64,000 nt of DNA from Nephromyces sp. MM_2019 (GCA_015657535.1 JADHZB010001096.1:2685-66684), one strand, 5' to 3'. Counted from the stretch's first letter, positions 51,301 through 61,970 are shown. Made by a program: numbers and translations. The notes: generated by a model from the sequence alone, not told the origin.

Positions 51301-54300
51301 TGCTAACTATAGAAAGACACGCACACACAAACGCTCATACCAATTGACTGCGCTAGATAAAGTGAGGATTCCAACATATTTTTTGACTACTTTATAAACT
51401 TAATATAACCCCTTTTGGAGGATTGTGCTTCTTTTTGGCCGTATATTCTACCACAGAATTTCCTGTCGCCTATCCCTCGCGTAGAGTTTTTCCTCCCTTT
51501 TACTACTAATGCTCTTTAGAAAGGATTATGAAGATGTATTGTACTCACTATCAATGTTAAAGGAGGAATATCATATAATAAATGTGATGAATACTCTGAG
51601 ATCTGCCGACTTCTTTTACAGGAAACTTATCAATCTGCTAGTCCTCTTGTTACTGAGTATTGGTTTGGTTGGACTGAGAAGGAGGTATCTATATTATTGG
51701 CAATCATCGGATTAGTTGTAGTACCCGCCAACCTCTCTGTTGGCTTCATAAGTAATAAAGTCTCTGATCGAGTATCGCAAATAGTGTCTGTTACCATTAT
51801 TATTATGGGTAAGCTTTGATGAAGATTTCATATTTAATGTCATTGCGTGCGTGTGTGTGTGTGCGTAGAATAGCACTGATGTAGTTTGTGTGCGTAGAAG
51901 AGCGATGATGTAGTGTGTGTGCACCATTATCTATATTTGTGTGAGCATTGATGTAGTGTGTGTGCATCATTGCCTGTATGTGTTTGAGCACTGATGTGGT
52001 GTGTGCGTGCGTCATTGCATGTGTGTACTTAAAGACTCACTAATGTAATGTGCGTGCATCATCGCGTCTGTGTGCCTAAATCGTGACTAACCAGATAATC
52101 ACAAACTAAGGTGTACGTACAGTTGCTGAGTTACAATATTTTCTATTTTAGTTGATAGCGAGTGACTGGATATATATTTAATGCTTCAAAGTTCAATTGC
52201 AGTTTTCCCGCATTTCTCGCGTATTTTCTTGTATTTATAGCAGGATTATACTGGATCTAAATTGATATTTTGTCTGCTATTTGCTGCATTAGCTAGTTAA
52301 CACCCCTTTTTTCCGAGGCTTTTACTTTTTCATGGTTTGTTGTGTTGATTCGCTTATTCTTCAGTTTTTTTTCTTTACCATCTTCTTACCAAATTTTTAG
52401 AAAATTCTTTTTGGTATCCATTTTTGTCCTGCTTTCAGGCTGTGTAATTTCATTTTCTCCACCTTCTTATGAATACAATGTCTACCAATATACTATGAGC
52501 ATCGCTTTCATATTCATAGCTGCGCAGGTAAGTTTTTGTATACAAATTTTTTCTGCGTGAACTTTTGCTGGGAAATTTGATATTTGAACTTTGTGCGATT
52601 CTCAAAGTTCATTGATAGCTTCTTTGTGTTTATACTCAACAGATTATGCGAAATAAATTCATCCCTTGTAAAATTTGTGTGTTAATTCTGGCACAAGTCT
52701 TCTCTCTGTTGTATTACATGCGGCACAATTACTTCAAAGTATTGCTGCTAGAATGAGTGTAGTAAAGAGGAGATTTTTGTGTGCAGTTTCTTGGCGTGTG
52801 ATGCGTTATCAAAGCCTTTAGTTTCTGTTTAAATGAGTGAAATTCGTTGATTTCCGTAGATTGATGAGTTTAAATGAGTGAAGTTTGTGGATTTCACTGA
52901 AGTTTTATTGCTGTGAAATGCTGCCATAAGCAGTTTTTTTCTTTAGAATTTTTTTTGCTTCATTTTTTCTGCCTCAAGTTTTTCACTAGAGTGTGCATTT
53001 CAGTTTATTCACACACACACACACACACATGCATGTTGGTGTGATGATGCTACACTCAATTTCGGATGTATCTTTGTATTATTTTGAGTTTTTTAGTCAG
53101 ATGTACAATATCCACTTGCTCCTTCAATTTTTTGATGCAAGGTTGCTTGTCAAATTTACACAAAACTGCTGGATTTTTCCATTTGTATTGATTTTTGCTA
53201 TGTTGCTTCAGGTGCTAGAAAGTGTTAATATGGGATTATTGTCAAAGCTGATGCCAAAGACCTTCTCAAAAGGACTATGGAATAGCGGGTTTCTCTCCAC
53301 GGAGTCTGGTAAGTTGGAGGATATTTTCAAAGTGTGTAGACTGACTAACTGAGGAAAAAATTGATGATTTTGCTTTTTTTTGGCAATATTTGAAGGGTAC
53401 TAGAAGCGAGTAGTCAAACGATCTACAGTTTTGATGACTGTGTGTTTAGAACAAAATTTCTCCCAAGCTTTATAAGCTCATTTTTAGCTTTGGTTTTGTA
53501 ATTACTGCACGGCGTCAAATTTGAAGGAAGAATTTTCCTTTTTTTAAGAATTATTTCGGGGTCCTGATGCCTTAGGCGCGATTATTAGCTATTTAATACG
53601 TTATTTTTAGGTAAGGATGAAACTTTTATTTTCTTCCTGTAGGGGCGTGCAGTATGCTTGCATTGAAGCAATGTGTGATGAGTTCTTAACCAGTGTATAT
53701 AGAATAGTTGGAGAGGGATTTGGTAGCTTGGGCAGCTTGATTTTTACGGCGATACAGACTTTGTGTGTGTATTACTTGTCTCTTATATGTGGGATCTGTC
53801 TTCTCTCCTCTGATAATTATTTTAAGGAGCCTATTGGCTACAATAGGAATAATTAGATACATATTCCAAAGAGTTTCTCAATCATAGATAGCACTTTTGC
53901 TTGTGAGATATTTGCCTTTCGATTGCTCGTGTATAGTTACAGCCTAGGGCTATTAATATGGTAATTTACCTGCTCGTGCGTTAAGTAGCAGTTTGAAGTG
54001 ATATACTCTTCTTGCTTTACACGCACTTGCAGGTTGAAGTGATATACTCTTCCTGCTTCACATACACTTATAGCATCACCAATTTTTTCATGTTTAGCGC
54101 TCTTGTTTGGATGTTTACGCAGAAGAAGAAAATATTTGTGTTTATCCTCGAAGTTACATATTAGTTTATCACATTACTAGGTAGGAAATAATGAGCGTGT
54201 TTCAAACTCTATTTTTTGATTGACGGTGGGATTTCCCAGCTTTTCGCTTTTGCTCAACGTGGGTGTGCTTACTCCAATCCTCTCTGTCATAATTGCTCAA

Positions 54301-55705
54301 GCGATTGTGCGTGTTTGTTTTATTGCAGGTACGTTAGGAAGGGCTTGTGGAAACCTGCTGGTTTTTCTGGCGGGTATCGCTGGGCAGAGATACCTGCAGA
54401 TGTCCTTGGCTGTTACCTGTTTTATATTACTGCTGGTTATCTTATTCCTATGCTTGTTCAAATGGGGTACCCTTATACCTGCTGCGGAGTTTATGCGCAA
54501 GAGAAACGTTGACAAGCCTTGCGATGGTATGCTTCAATTTTCGTGCTATACTATATTTATGTGGTATTGGCAAATTTAAATATAATGTTAAGATAAAAAG
54601 TGGGGATTCTCACATGTGTGTATTGGACTATATTTCATTATATATATATATACAAGTTAAGTAGGAGAAATGGGGATTATCACGTGTGTGTGTGTGTATT
54701 GGACTATATTTCATCATATTTACATTCTGTAAAGCTGACCACGATGATTTTCTATATGATGCTCAATAGTCCAGTGGGTGTGACGCACCATTTTAAAATC
54801 TTTTTGTTAGTATTTTTGGTGCATTTTTGTGCTTCCCTCCCTCGTATGTGTGTCAATTTTCGTTTACCTTCGTTCCCGATTTAATTCTGATAGATGTGCT
54901 TTTGCCATCCTTCGTCTCAATTTTTGGCTTTCTGTAGAATTCTTTCACTGTTCATTGGCTTTTGTGATTCTTATGTATGTGACTGTTAAGCTCATCTGTA
55001 GTACTATATTGTTTACACTTTAGTTCATACGCTACTTTGGTTGTGCTGCTTGTTTATACATTGCTTCTAATGTTTGCTTATATTTACCGAATCTGATTTC
55101 TTTTGCAGGTCCTTTGAGCTCTATCATTCTCGGCGAGGCTGCTGTTCTCCATCCTGTTCCTAGTATTTTGAGTAGGCATCCTGCACTTATGCTTAGGCTA
55201 CTCTGCACTGGCTGTATTGTAAAATTTGACTTTTTTGCTTATGAGGTTTTTTCCATTGCAGGTTTTCAGCTTTGATATTTGAATTATGTTATGCGTATGC
55301 ACAAGTAGTTTTTCTAGAAATCTCATTTTTTTGCTTTTTCCCTGATTTTGGTTTTTTCTCCGCTTGAGTTTCTCACTATTTTTCTCTTTCGTAGCAAGCT
55401 TAATTATAATGCAGCTTATAATGCCAATGTGAAACTTATTCCGCATTTTTTTCTTGGGAAAATTTCGCAACTAATGTTCGCTGCTAATTTTGTTGCAGTT
55501 TTGCAGTGTTTTCATAGTATCTGTTGTGCTGTAAGCTAGGATACTAAGGTTTGGGTGTCTGCTCCACATACACTGTGTATCAGTGCCTGAGCTTCGTCAT
55601 AGTTGCTCGCGTTAATGTAACTAATGCCACCCTAATTCCTTTTCAGATACTCAGCGAAGCTCGTACCTCCGGGCTTCTACTGTTGGAGCGGAGTCTTGTG
55701 TGTGA
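42383..55705 (+). CDS. SPX-MFS vacuolar phosphate transporter (PHT5/VPT-like)
   Basis: An N-terminal SPX domain senses inositol pyrophosphates. A major-facilitator domain moves phosphate across the vacuole or acidic-organelle membrane. Exons: 42383-42539, 43305-43424, 44340-44545, 45277-45530, 46762-46882, 47728-47890, 48834-48935, 49561-49759, 50758-50971, 51622-51808, 52439-52527, 53212-53308, 54329-54526, 55109-55213 and 55647-55705. All phases agree, giving about 756 residues against about 700 in plant PHT5. SPX marks are SLKKLIKEI, FMKSLDFEIGKAAAFY and LNVEATRKILKKAEKL. MFS marks are NTFLYMTNYYIVIPTANQY, LYSSWSNRGF, GRILIGLGGNRAVNRRYIAD, GSLGMSVGPG, VNMGLLSKLMP and GFLSTESGTLGRACG, in plant order. 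The end is uncertain: exon 14 read through stops at 55275 instead. The Tyr normally three residues before LKK is Phe. Confidence 0.92.
42600..42705. repeat. Degenerate ~20-bp tandem repeat in SPX-MFS intron 1
   Basis: About four copies of a GATGAAGCAGGTGTTTTTTGA-like unit occur in tandem, with small changes, shortly after the intron's 5' splice site. No coding sense is evident. Confidence 0.8.
42981..43190. repeat. TG-rich tract in SPX-MFS intron 1
   Basis: Imperfect repeats of TGTGTGTGATGCATTTTTG-type units fill most of the intron upstream of the exon at 43305. TG lies on the sense strand of the transporter gene. Confidence 0.85.
51850..52080. repeat. TG-rich minisatellite in SPX-MFS intron 10
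   Basis: A unit of roughly 50-60 bp built on GAGCACTGATGTAGTGTGTG followed by TGCATCATTGC occurs about four times with drift, just downstream of the exon ending at 51808. TG is again on the sense strand. Confidence 0.8.
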
Positions 55706-55763
55706 TATTTGGTCCCTCTCATAATGTTATTCCTTGTGTGGCGTGTAAATGGTAATGTTATTT

Positions 55764-55786
55764 AATTCTACCTTTAAGGTAGAATT
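55764..55786. repeat. 10-bp inverted repeat downstream of SPX-MFS
   Basis: AATTCTACCT and its exact complement AGGTAGAATT are separated by TTA. The element lies about 60 bp after the later stop codon, where a 3' untranslated region would be. It may be an RNA hairpin; no function is shown. Confidence 0.75.
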
Positions 55787-56197
55787 GAGCTTTTATCTTG
55801 AAGTGTCGGTATCTGTGACTACCCGATTTTTTCCTTGGAAATAGAGTTTGATTTTGCTTCATCAGTTCAATATAAGGTTCAACTGTTATTACGGCCGACG
55901 AATCTCATTAAGTTTTTATTTTGTGGATGTATTTCCAGTTGTTGAGCGTATATGGTTTTGTGTGAGATAAAATGTGTTGATTCTTTATTAGACGAGACCG
56001 TTAGAATGTGTTTTGCTTAATAAAGCCTACGCCTTTCATGGAGCTGAGAGTTTGACTTCTTTTTACCAGTTCGCCCCTTTCGTGGATATCTAAAGTACGG
56101 AACCCTTTTTGCGTATAGTGTATATTCCCAAAAAATGTGATGAAGTTGTTTATTGGAATACTTCAGTTTGTTGCTAGTGATCTCCGTATTTTTGTGA

Positions 56198-56383
56198 ATG
56201 TGGCCTTTTGAGTCTACGTTAACGCATGATAGCGTTTGCGAATTCTTTTATATTTGGTTATTCATAGTTTTGACTTCGATACTATTGTGTATCGTGCTCA
56301 TCGATAAATTGACAGGGCCTGGTTATAGGGTTCGTAATAACAACATAATGCGTAGCGGTCGAGGGGTGCTGCTTTCGAGATGA
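56198..56383 (+). CDS. Possible 61-residue single-pass membrane protein
   Basis: An ATG-started uninterrupted frame begins MWPFESTLTHDSVCEF. It then has one strongly hydrophobic segment (WLFIVLTSILLCIVLIDKL) and a short basic tail with RVRNNNIMRSGRG, ending in TGA. Size and layout resemble small inner-membrane subunits of respiratory complexes. There is no recognisable family signature, and a chance frame is possible in T-rich sequence. Confidence 0.4.
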   Translation: MWPFESTLTHDSVCEFFYIWLFIVLTSILLCIVLIDKLTGPGYRVRNNNIMRSGRGVLLSR

Positions 56384-57684
56384 TCGATGCAGTGACTCTA
56401 GTCTGTTGTATTTATATTTAGAGGATTTTTTTTCCTAACTCTGAATTGGAGGCTTTGACTATCCTGTTGTAGAAAGCCGGAAAAAAATCTGTGCTTGGAG
56501 TTTGTCGTTTAGACAAGAAATATCCTTTCTAAGTGTCATTACTATAAGGGCACTAAACTCAGGGAGACTAATTTGACAGCTGGTAAAACGCTAGGAAGTA
56601 CCGTTGGCCTTTGATTAATCAGTTTGAATATAGTCGGCTAGCTGCATTTCTTTGTGGATGCAGTGTATGAAAACTTCAGTATTTTTATTTACGGGCTGAA
56701 TAAAGTTGTGGATCTGTATTTTTTGTATAGGCGGCATTGCAACTACCCCAAGCCCTCATTTTCACCCCTTTATAGCTTATATCCAATACAGTAGGAGAGA
56801 AAAATACCTTGTGTCTGACCCTGTGCAAGGCCTACCGTCTATAATCTGCTGAATTACCCATTTAGAAAGTGCCAGAGGTTTGCATCCAAACTTTATGTTT
56901 TTGAAAGGACTATTTTATCGCTACCTCTTTGTTTTCTGATAACTGAATACTCTGAATCTTTTTTTTTGTTTTAACTCATGCTATGGTATTGAATGCTCTA
57001 TATTTATTATGCTGTAGCTTTGATGGTACCAGCAGTTTCACGTTCGTTATGGTTTTCAAGGATAATTCCCATTGCCTATGAATTCAATTTCCGCGTTAAA
57101 AAAGGGCGCAGTTATGTATGAGGGATGACAATCACTTAGGCATTTGCTGCTTCAAGAATATTGTTCAGCTCCCTTTTTTTCCATATAGTTCATATTGAGT
57201 CTTGGAAGCTATTTATTGTAAATACCTAGATATCTATCTAGCCCGGTTACTCTTAGTTCATGCTCTCAACTACGAGGACGAGCGGCATTAAGCGGTAGAT
57301 TTCCTACGAATCAAGAACCAACCACGACGAAATGAGCCATTCGTATCTTTGATAAATTTAGCTAAAATATGCGAGCACTAATGTGTTAGGTCACACGAGT
57401 ATTTTTGGCTGCGCGCGTTAAGCATGACTTGCTCAATCTAATGCGAATCGATGAAGTTTAATTACTGATTGGGCAACCACAAGAGCCCCTGCTAGTGAAG
57501 ATTTGTGACTCGGCATATTTCAAAAATTGCTTGGAAGAGGTAAGATGAGCAAAGGTTTCTACTTTGACGCAACGAATTTCCGACACAGTCTCGAAGTGAG
57601 GGATCACTGCAGCTGGCTTAATTGAAGCCGTTTAAAGAGATTCCGTTACACAATTTGAGTAATGCCTGCTGCGCCTACCGCACC
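56384..57684. other. Region with one weak candidate exon
   Basis: Mostly unremarkable AT-rich sequence. An ATG at 57545 opens MSKGFYFDATNFRHSLE, followed by a GTGAGG donor-like site at about 57596. From about 57628 a different frame, PFKEIPLHNLSNACCAYRTM, runs into the gene at 57685. The gap between them is only about 30 bp, too short for an intron here, so I do not join them. Confidence 0.25.
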
Positions 57685-58132
57685 ATGGAATTTTTTGACA
57701 GATTACATGTCATCGTAAGTCGAGGGGAAATTCTGCGGTTGCCCTTATTGCCCCAGATATCAACTAGAGAGGAAAGTACACTGGTCGGAAGGTAGAGTGC
57801 TGCCTATACGTACTTCATTTTATAGGAAATCGCTTACATGTGATACGTATGCAGTAAACGAGTACGCGGCATGATCGCTGCAGGACTTCACTTCGTATGA
57901 AGGTGTACAGCTGTCGTAACCTCAAAGCTAGAGAAGCTGTCTTCCGGCCTCCAACATCGTTTGAATTCTTTTGTAGATGGTGTTCAGAAAGTCATATGAT
58001 TCCGCTACTCATGCTGCATTGATAATTCTGCGACGGCCATACTCAGTCAAACCTCATATTGCTTGCTCCTGCCGTTATCGGTTCCTAAATCATGTATGCT
58101 TAGACCATATTACACTGCTTAAAGCCGAATAA
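57685..58132 (+). CDS. Possible two-exon small gene, unknown
   Basis: The ATG at 57685 lies in a strong CACCATGG context. Exon 1 (57685-57714) reads MEFFDRLHVI and ends at ATC|GTAAGT. Exon 2 (57977-58132) follows TTCTTTTGTAG in phase 0 and reads MVFRKSYDSATHAALIILRR, then a Cys- and His-containing basic stretch ending LDHITLLKAE. The total is 61 residues, net basic. The coding frame is also open upstream of the ATG (to about 57628), so the real start may be earlier. No family is recognised. Confidence 0.35.
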
Positions 58133-58688
58133 AGCACCTATTGTTTTTAACCCGGTGTAAGCTGCATGTTTGTATAGGATTGCCACATAGTGTAGCTGAA
58201 TCACACTGCAAGTCTTTGTTGTTGGAGGCTTAACCGCGCATATTTTCCGTTACTGACGGTAATGGCGTCGTTCATGTACTCGAATAGGCAAAATTATTCA
58301 CGACGCTAGCGTTCCTTTTAAATAGCGTTCCGAGTTTATATGTCTTTTAAGCTATAGAGTGCACTAAATGGCGATGTGTATTGCGACATTTAGTAGGTAA
58401 TGGCCGAAGCTTTTATGGCGCACACAAGCAGTGCGCCCAAATTTGTTCAAAATTAAATTGTGAAAAAATTGTTGCTATATAAACTACTCGTAGAAAGAAG
58501 CCTTTTATGAAGAGTAGATGCTGTGTCAAATGTTTTCCGGGGAAAAACAATCTGACACTCCGAATATGAGCATTTTAAAAGCGGTTGTCCACGAACAATT
58601 TTGCAATAGATAACTATTTTTGGTCATGGCAGTCACTTGAGTACACTCGAGGCGACACAACTTAAAATTGGAAAAAATAATACTAGAG

Positions 58689-59042
58689 TTAAGGGAAGGC
58701 AGTGTCTAGTTTTTTTGACAGGAGGCAACCCATGCTGAGCAGAGTAAGGCCCACAGCGTAGCTAGCAACGTATGACACGAAGAGGACGACTGCCAGCAGA
58801 GGTGCGTTATAGGCTTGTTAGTATCCACTTTGAGCGATTTGGAAATGCATGGATAGTTTAATTGTATAAACGCAGCGGAAGTATCGTGCATGAAAAATCG
58901 AAACATGACAATCACCGACAGTATCTCCAGTTTTTTGTTTATATCCTGCTTTCACGGAGCCCCTACTAGGTTCCCCTGCTGATGAGTAGTTAAAGCTAAT
59001 TGTTGCCAAAAATGGGGCTCTTTTGCCCTCTGTCACGGTCAT
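58689..59042 (-). CDS. Two-exon small membrane protein, 83 residues, unknown
   Basis: Exon 1 (59042-58916) starts with ATG, reads MTVTEGKRAPFLATISFNYS and then a polar Gly/Lys stretch. Exon 2 (58813-58689) joins in phase 1 across a 102-bp intron. It encodes one long hydrophobic segment (LLAVVLFVSYVASYAVGLTL) and a short tail ending LSKKLDTAFP. The topology is an N-terminal polar domain and one C-terminal transmembrane helix. It may be a tail-anchored protein or a small organellar membrane subunit. No known family is recognised. Confidence 0.45.
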
Positions 59043-59747
59043 GAATCTTAAGAAATACTAGTGTTATGCTGGCGCTGCTAAGCCGATGACTTTTTCACGC
59101 TGAAAGCTAGGAATCAAAAGGGTAGCTTTGCCGATTCACTTTCCCGCAGTAATTTAAGGCCAGCCTATTATAGTAACTGCAATTTCATGCTAGTACGCTA
59201 AGGTTTTTGGCTGCAACCGTATAATGCAGAAATTGAAATTTCAATGAAATGCCTATCATTTTCCTGTGATCACTCTGCAAGACTCTGAAACCATTCAAAG
59301 CAAAAGCACTTAATTATTGTCTATCATGAATTTAGAGCTTTTTTTTTTCGTAGCTAGTATTGGATTTTCTTGTTTACCATCAGTTTATTTAACATTAGTG
59401 TATGAATATCCATATCATTTTATCAGTATAACGAAATAAAAGATCAACGAAGAGAAGTATAGGGAAGAAAGCATACCAAAAACCGGTATCTAAAGCAGTA
59501 AAAATATTAGAAAGCACCGATTTGTTCGTGCTTTAATCAGTCATAAAAAATATTTTAAGTCACTCCTCATTCATATCGATCAATGTACACTTTAAATGTT
59601 TATAGATGCATTATACGGACATGAAAGAAAACTTTCAGGAAAGTTGACGCCACTGCACACTAATCAGCGCCATCCGCTGATTCGGCGTTTTGACAGATAT
59701 GAAACACTGAAACTAAACGCTTATTAGGAAAGCCGCATGGAAGGAAT

Positions 59748-59847
59748 AAACCGTGATAAATCGTAGTAAACTGTGGTGAACCGCGTTAAGCTGTGGTAAA
59801 CCGTGTTAAAATGTGGTAACCCGGCGTAAACCGTTCGTAAACTGGGG
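59748..59847. repeat. 10-bp minisatellite (AAACCGTGGT-like)
   Basis: Ten consecutive degenerate units close to AAACCGTGGT run in register: AAACCGTGAT, AAATCGTAGT, AAACTGTGGT, GAACCGCGTT and so on, with one 11-base unit near the end. It lies between two small minus-strand genes, about 57 bp downstream of the stop of the one at 59904. Confidence 0.92.
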
Positions 59848-59903
59848 ACTGAAACTGAAAAATCTAGTCGACCGGAGCAGCTTGGGAAGATGTTCTAAAA
59901 ACC

Positions 59904-60345
59904 TCACTGCGTGCACGTCCCAATAACTTCTGCCTTACCGCGGTGCTTGATGACCACTGCTCTATCCCCTTTCGTAGTATAGCAGCAGCAACACTGCTTC
60001 TCTGGCACATGATATGCAAAACATGTTATCTCATGTAGATTTCCCACTGATACTGCAACATATAGTTCCCTACTGTGAAGGTATTTCTGCAAAGTTTTGA
60101 ATCTGCTGGAAATCTCAAACCAGTGACTCTTGTAATTGGGTGAGGCGGTATTGAGTTCCCTCCTTTGCTGCGGTATCTTTTTTTGAGGTTATTGCGTTGT
60201 AGTAACCTATGGCTACGGCTGCTCTATCTTTCAGTGCTTGTGTGTGAGCTCAATATCGTTTTACAATTAATTAGCTTCCTCAAGTTAGCACGTATTTGAA
60301 CCTTTTTTGTGGTTGCCGGAAAAATTCGTATGCAAGCGCGGTCAT
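59904..60345 (-). CDS. Two-exon small gene, 100 residues, cysteine-bearing, unknown
   Basis: Exon 1 (60345-60302) begins MTALAYEFFRQPQK and ends AG|GTTCAA. Exon 2 (60162-59904) joins in phase 2 and reads RELNTASPNYKSHWFEISSR. It continues with ELYVAVSVGNLHEITCF, then a CCCC run and a Lys/Arg-rich end KGDRAVVIKHRGKAEVIGTC. No membrane segment is seen. The frame in exon 2 is open and balanced over 86 codons. The acceptor is weak and other acceptors 6-20 bp upstream would change the phase. It faces the plus-strand gene at 60483 head-to-head. Confidence 0.4.
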
Positions 60346-60482
60346 TTTGAGGCCTTCCTGCTGTCAATGCGCTGAAGATTAATTGTCTGCTCCTTACCCT
60401 CAGTTTGTCTTGTCATTTTTTTGGACCGTGTTTTATCGCCCGTTTTCATGATGATTTGTAACAAGATATTGAGATTGTGCAA

Positions 60483-60885
60483 ATGCTTAATTCCAGGTTT
60501 CTCCTGCGCTTCTGCTCGCGTTCAGCGGATAAAATCCAGCGAGTATATTTGGGGTATGCATTCATTTATGTCGGAATGAACTGTAACCGATATTACTGTT
60601 TTAATTGTCTGTGACAAGCATTTTTTTGATTCACTGCTTAGGTGGCACTTTTTTTTTAACTTGGACTATCTCCCCATTTCGCGTGGCAAATCCAGATCGG
60701 ATTCTTATATTTGACGGCTCTTCAAGAAAATGATGTTTCCTGATATGTTTATGCCACCCCAGGTGGAGTATATCTCCACGAAATGGCGCTTTGCTCTAAG
60801 AAGCGTTGGCTTTGTCATCGCATGCTTCGTCATTGCAAACTATGGCGAACTTGCGGAGATGCCAGAAAACCCGAAATTGGCATGA
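60483..60885 (+). CDS. Two-exon small gene, probable mitochondrial single-pass membrane protein
   Basis: Exon 1 (60483-60542) reads MLNSRFLLRFCSRSADKIQR, an arginine-rich N-terminus of mitochondrial type. It ends at CGA|GTATAT. Exon 2 (60727-60885) joins in phase 0 after CTCTTCAAG. It reads MMFPDMFMPPQVEYISTKWR, then a hydrophobic helix (SVGFVIACFVIANYG) and a short acidic tail ending MPENPKLA. The total is 72 residues. Layout and size are those of small respiratory-complex or ATP-synthase subunits of the inner membrane. I recognise no specific family. An alternative donor four codons later is possible. Confidence 0.42.
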
Positions 60886-61014
60886 TTGCTGCCCTAGCCG
60901 ATGATGGATGATGGCTGAGATGTTTCAAAGGTTTCTGAGTATACTAAATATTTTGGAGGTGGAAGTAGCCTTTGCAGAAGATAGCGAAGTCCGCATTATG
61001 TATGTTTAGGGAAG

Positions 61015-61415
61015 ATGGGAGGTCCACCCCATGAAGCTCGGAATGAGTATTACCCAGGGCTTGACTTCATTCTGCTGTTCAAGCTTTCATAAACGCTGGA
61101 TTGCAAGAATAGCTCTAGTTTGTCATAATGATGGAATCGTAATTTCGAGGCCATACAAAGGTTCTCACGGTAGCTTCTATGAAGATGGCATCTGTTTTTA
61201 CAAGGTTAATTCATTGAGAATCGTGCGGCATCGCGTGGTAGTTGAAGCGTCAGTTATACCGAAGGTTTGGTGAATGTTGTGATTAATAAGTATAAGCAAT
61301 TTTTTAAGCCTAGAAAATTTTTTTTGACCCTGCTGGTCTTTTTTAGCTCGGTTGCAATCTTCCAGTAGCATCTGATGAAGCTTTAATTAAAGACTGGCAT
61401 ATGCTGCCGTGGTGA
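61015..61415 (+). CDS. Three-exon small gene, 61 residues, unknown
   Basis: Exons 61015-61076, 61150-61204 and 61347-61415 join in agreeing phases (2, then 0). They start at an ATG and read MGGPPHEARNEYYPGLDFIL. The second exon gives PYKGSHGSFYEDGICFYK and the last LGCNLPVASDEALIKDWHML. The joined chain is far more protein-like than the single long frame at 61031-61273 that overlaps it. It is soluble, rich in Gly, Tyr and Pro, and follows the previous small gene by only about 130 bp on the same strand. The first donor (CT|GTTCAA) is weak. Function unknown. Confidence 0.4.
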
Positions 61416-61664
61416 TAAACTTTGTTATGAAGAATTAAGAACCATTGCAAGTTGTATTTCTGGTGACTATTGTCATTTTTAGGGCCTCTCCAGTGCGGTT
61501 TTCGAACTTCATATGAAGCCGTTCACTTCAAAAACTTCTTGAACTCCTGCTTTGTAGCTTCATCGCTGAGTAAATGCAGAAACTACTTACATTGAGCTGA
61601 ATCGTACTTCATGTGACCTTACTCTAAAGAATTAATATACTCGTTTTATTTGCGCAAGCGAGGT

Positions 61665-61870
61665 TTAGCTTGTCATTTTTGTGCTCGTAACAGAAATAAA
61701 ACGCAGCAGTGTTGTCTTTATACTGTGTTTTTCTCTTATAAGTAGGACGTTGCGCGGCCGCTGCGATGTTAGTCTTGTTTCATCATCCACTACGTGGTGT
61801 AATTTATGCATGAGCTGCGATGCACCAACATCATGCTCTTGAGTTAGCAAAATGTTATTTGAAATTTCGC
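61665..61870 (-). CDS. Candidate terminal exon with heptad-like helix, unknown
   Basis: The frame is open from just after an in-frame TAG at about 61880 to TAA at 61665. It reads SEISNNILLTQEHDVGASQL, then MHKLHHVVDDETRLTSQ and a basic C-terminus. The spacing of hydrophobic residues around a central Gln/Glu loosely recalls a SNARE helix, but no membrane anchor follows. A plus-strand frame in the same DNA (TLRGRCDVSLVSSSTTWCN) and one just right of it at 61881-61970 (HALAAESRTDNLIVTAVLDA) compete, so the strand is uncertain. Confidence 0.25.
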
Positions 61871-61970
61871 TTGTTCTCTAGCATGCATTGGCGGCTGAAA
61901 GCAGGACTGATAACTTAATTGTGACGGCCGTTTTAGATGCTATTATGGCTTTATTCGCTTCATTTTTATG

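Noticed and set aside
53617..53856. 79-codon hydrophobic plus-strand frame between MFS exons
   Set aside because: It has no counterpart in SPX-MFS proteins at that point. The exons on either side join directly in phase (TESG to TLGRACG).
57545..57627. Joining MSKGFYFDATNF to PFKEIPLHNL across a ~30-bp intron
   Set aside because: The implied intron is much shorter than any other in the window (shortest believable about 60 bp).
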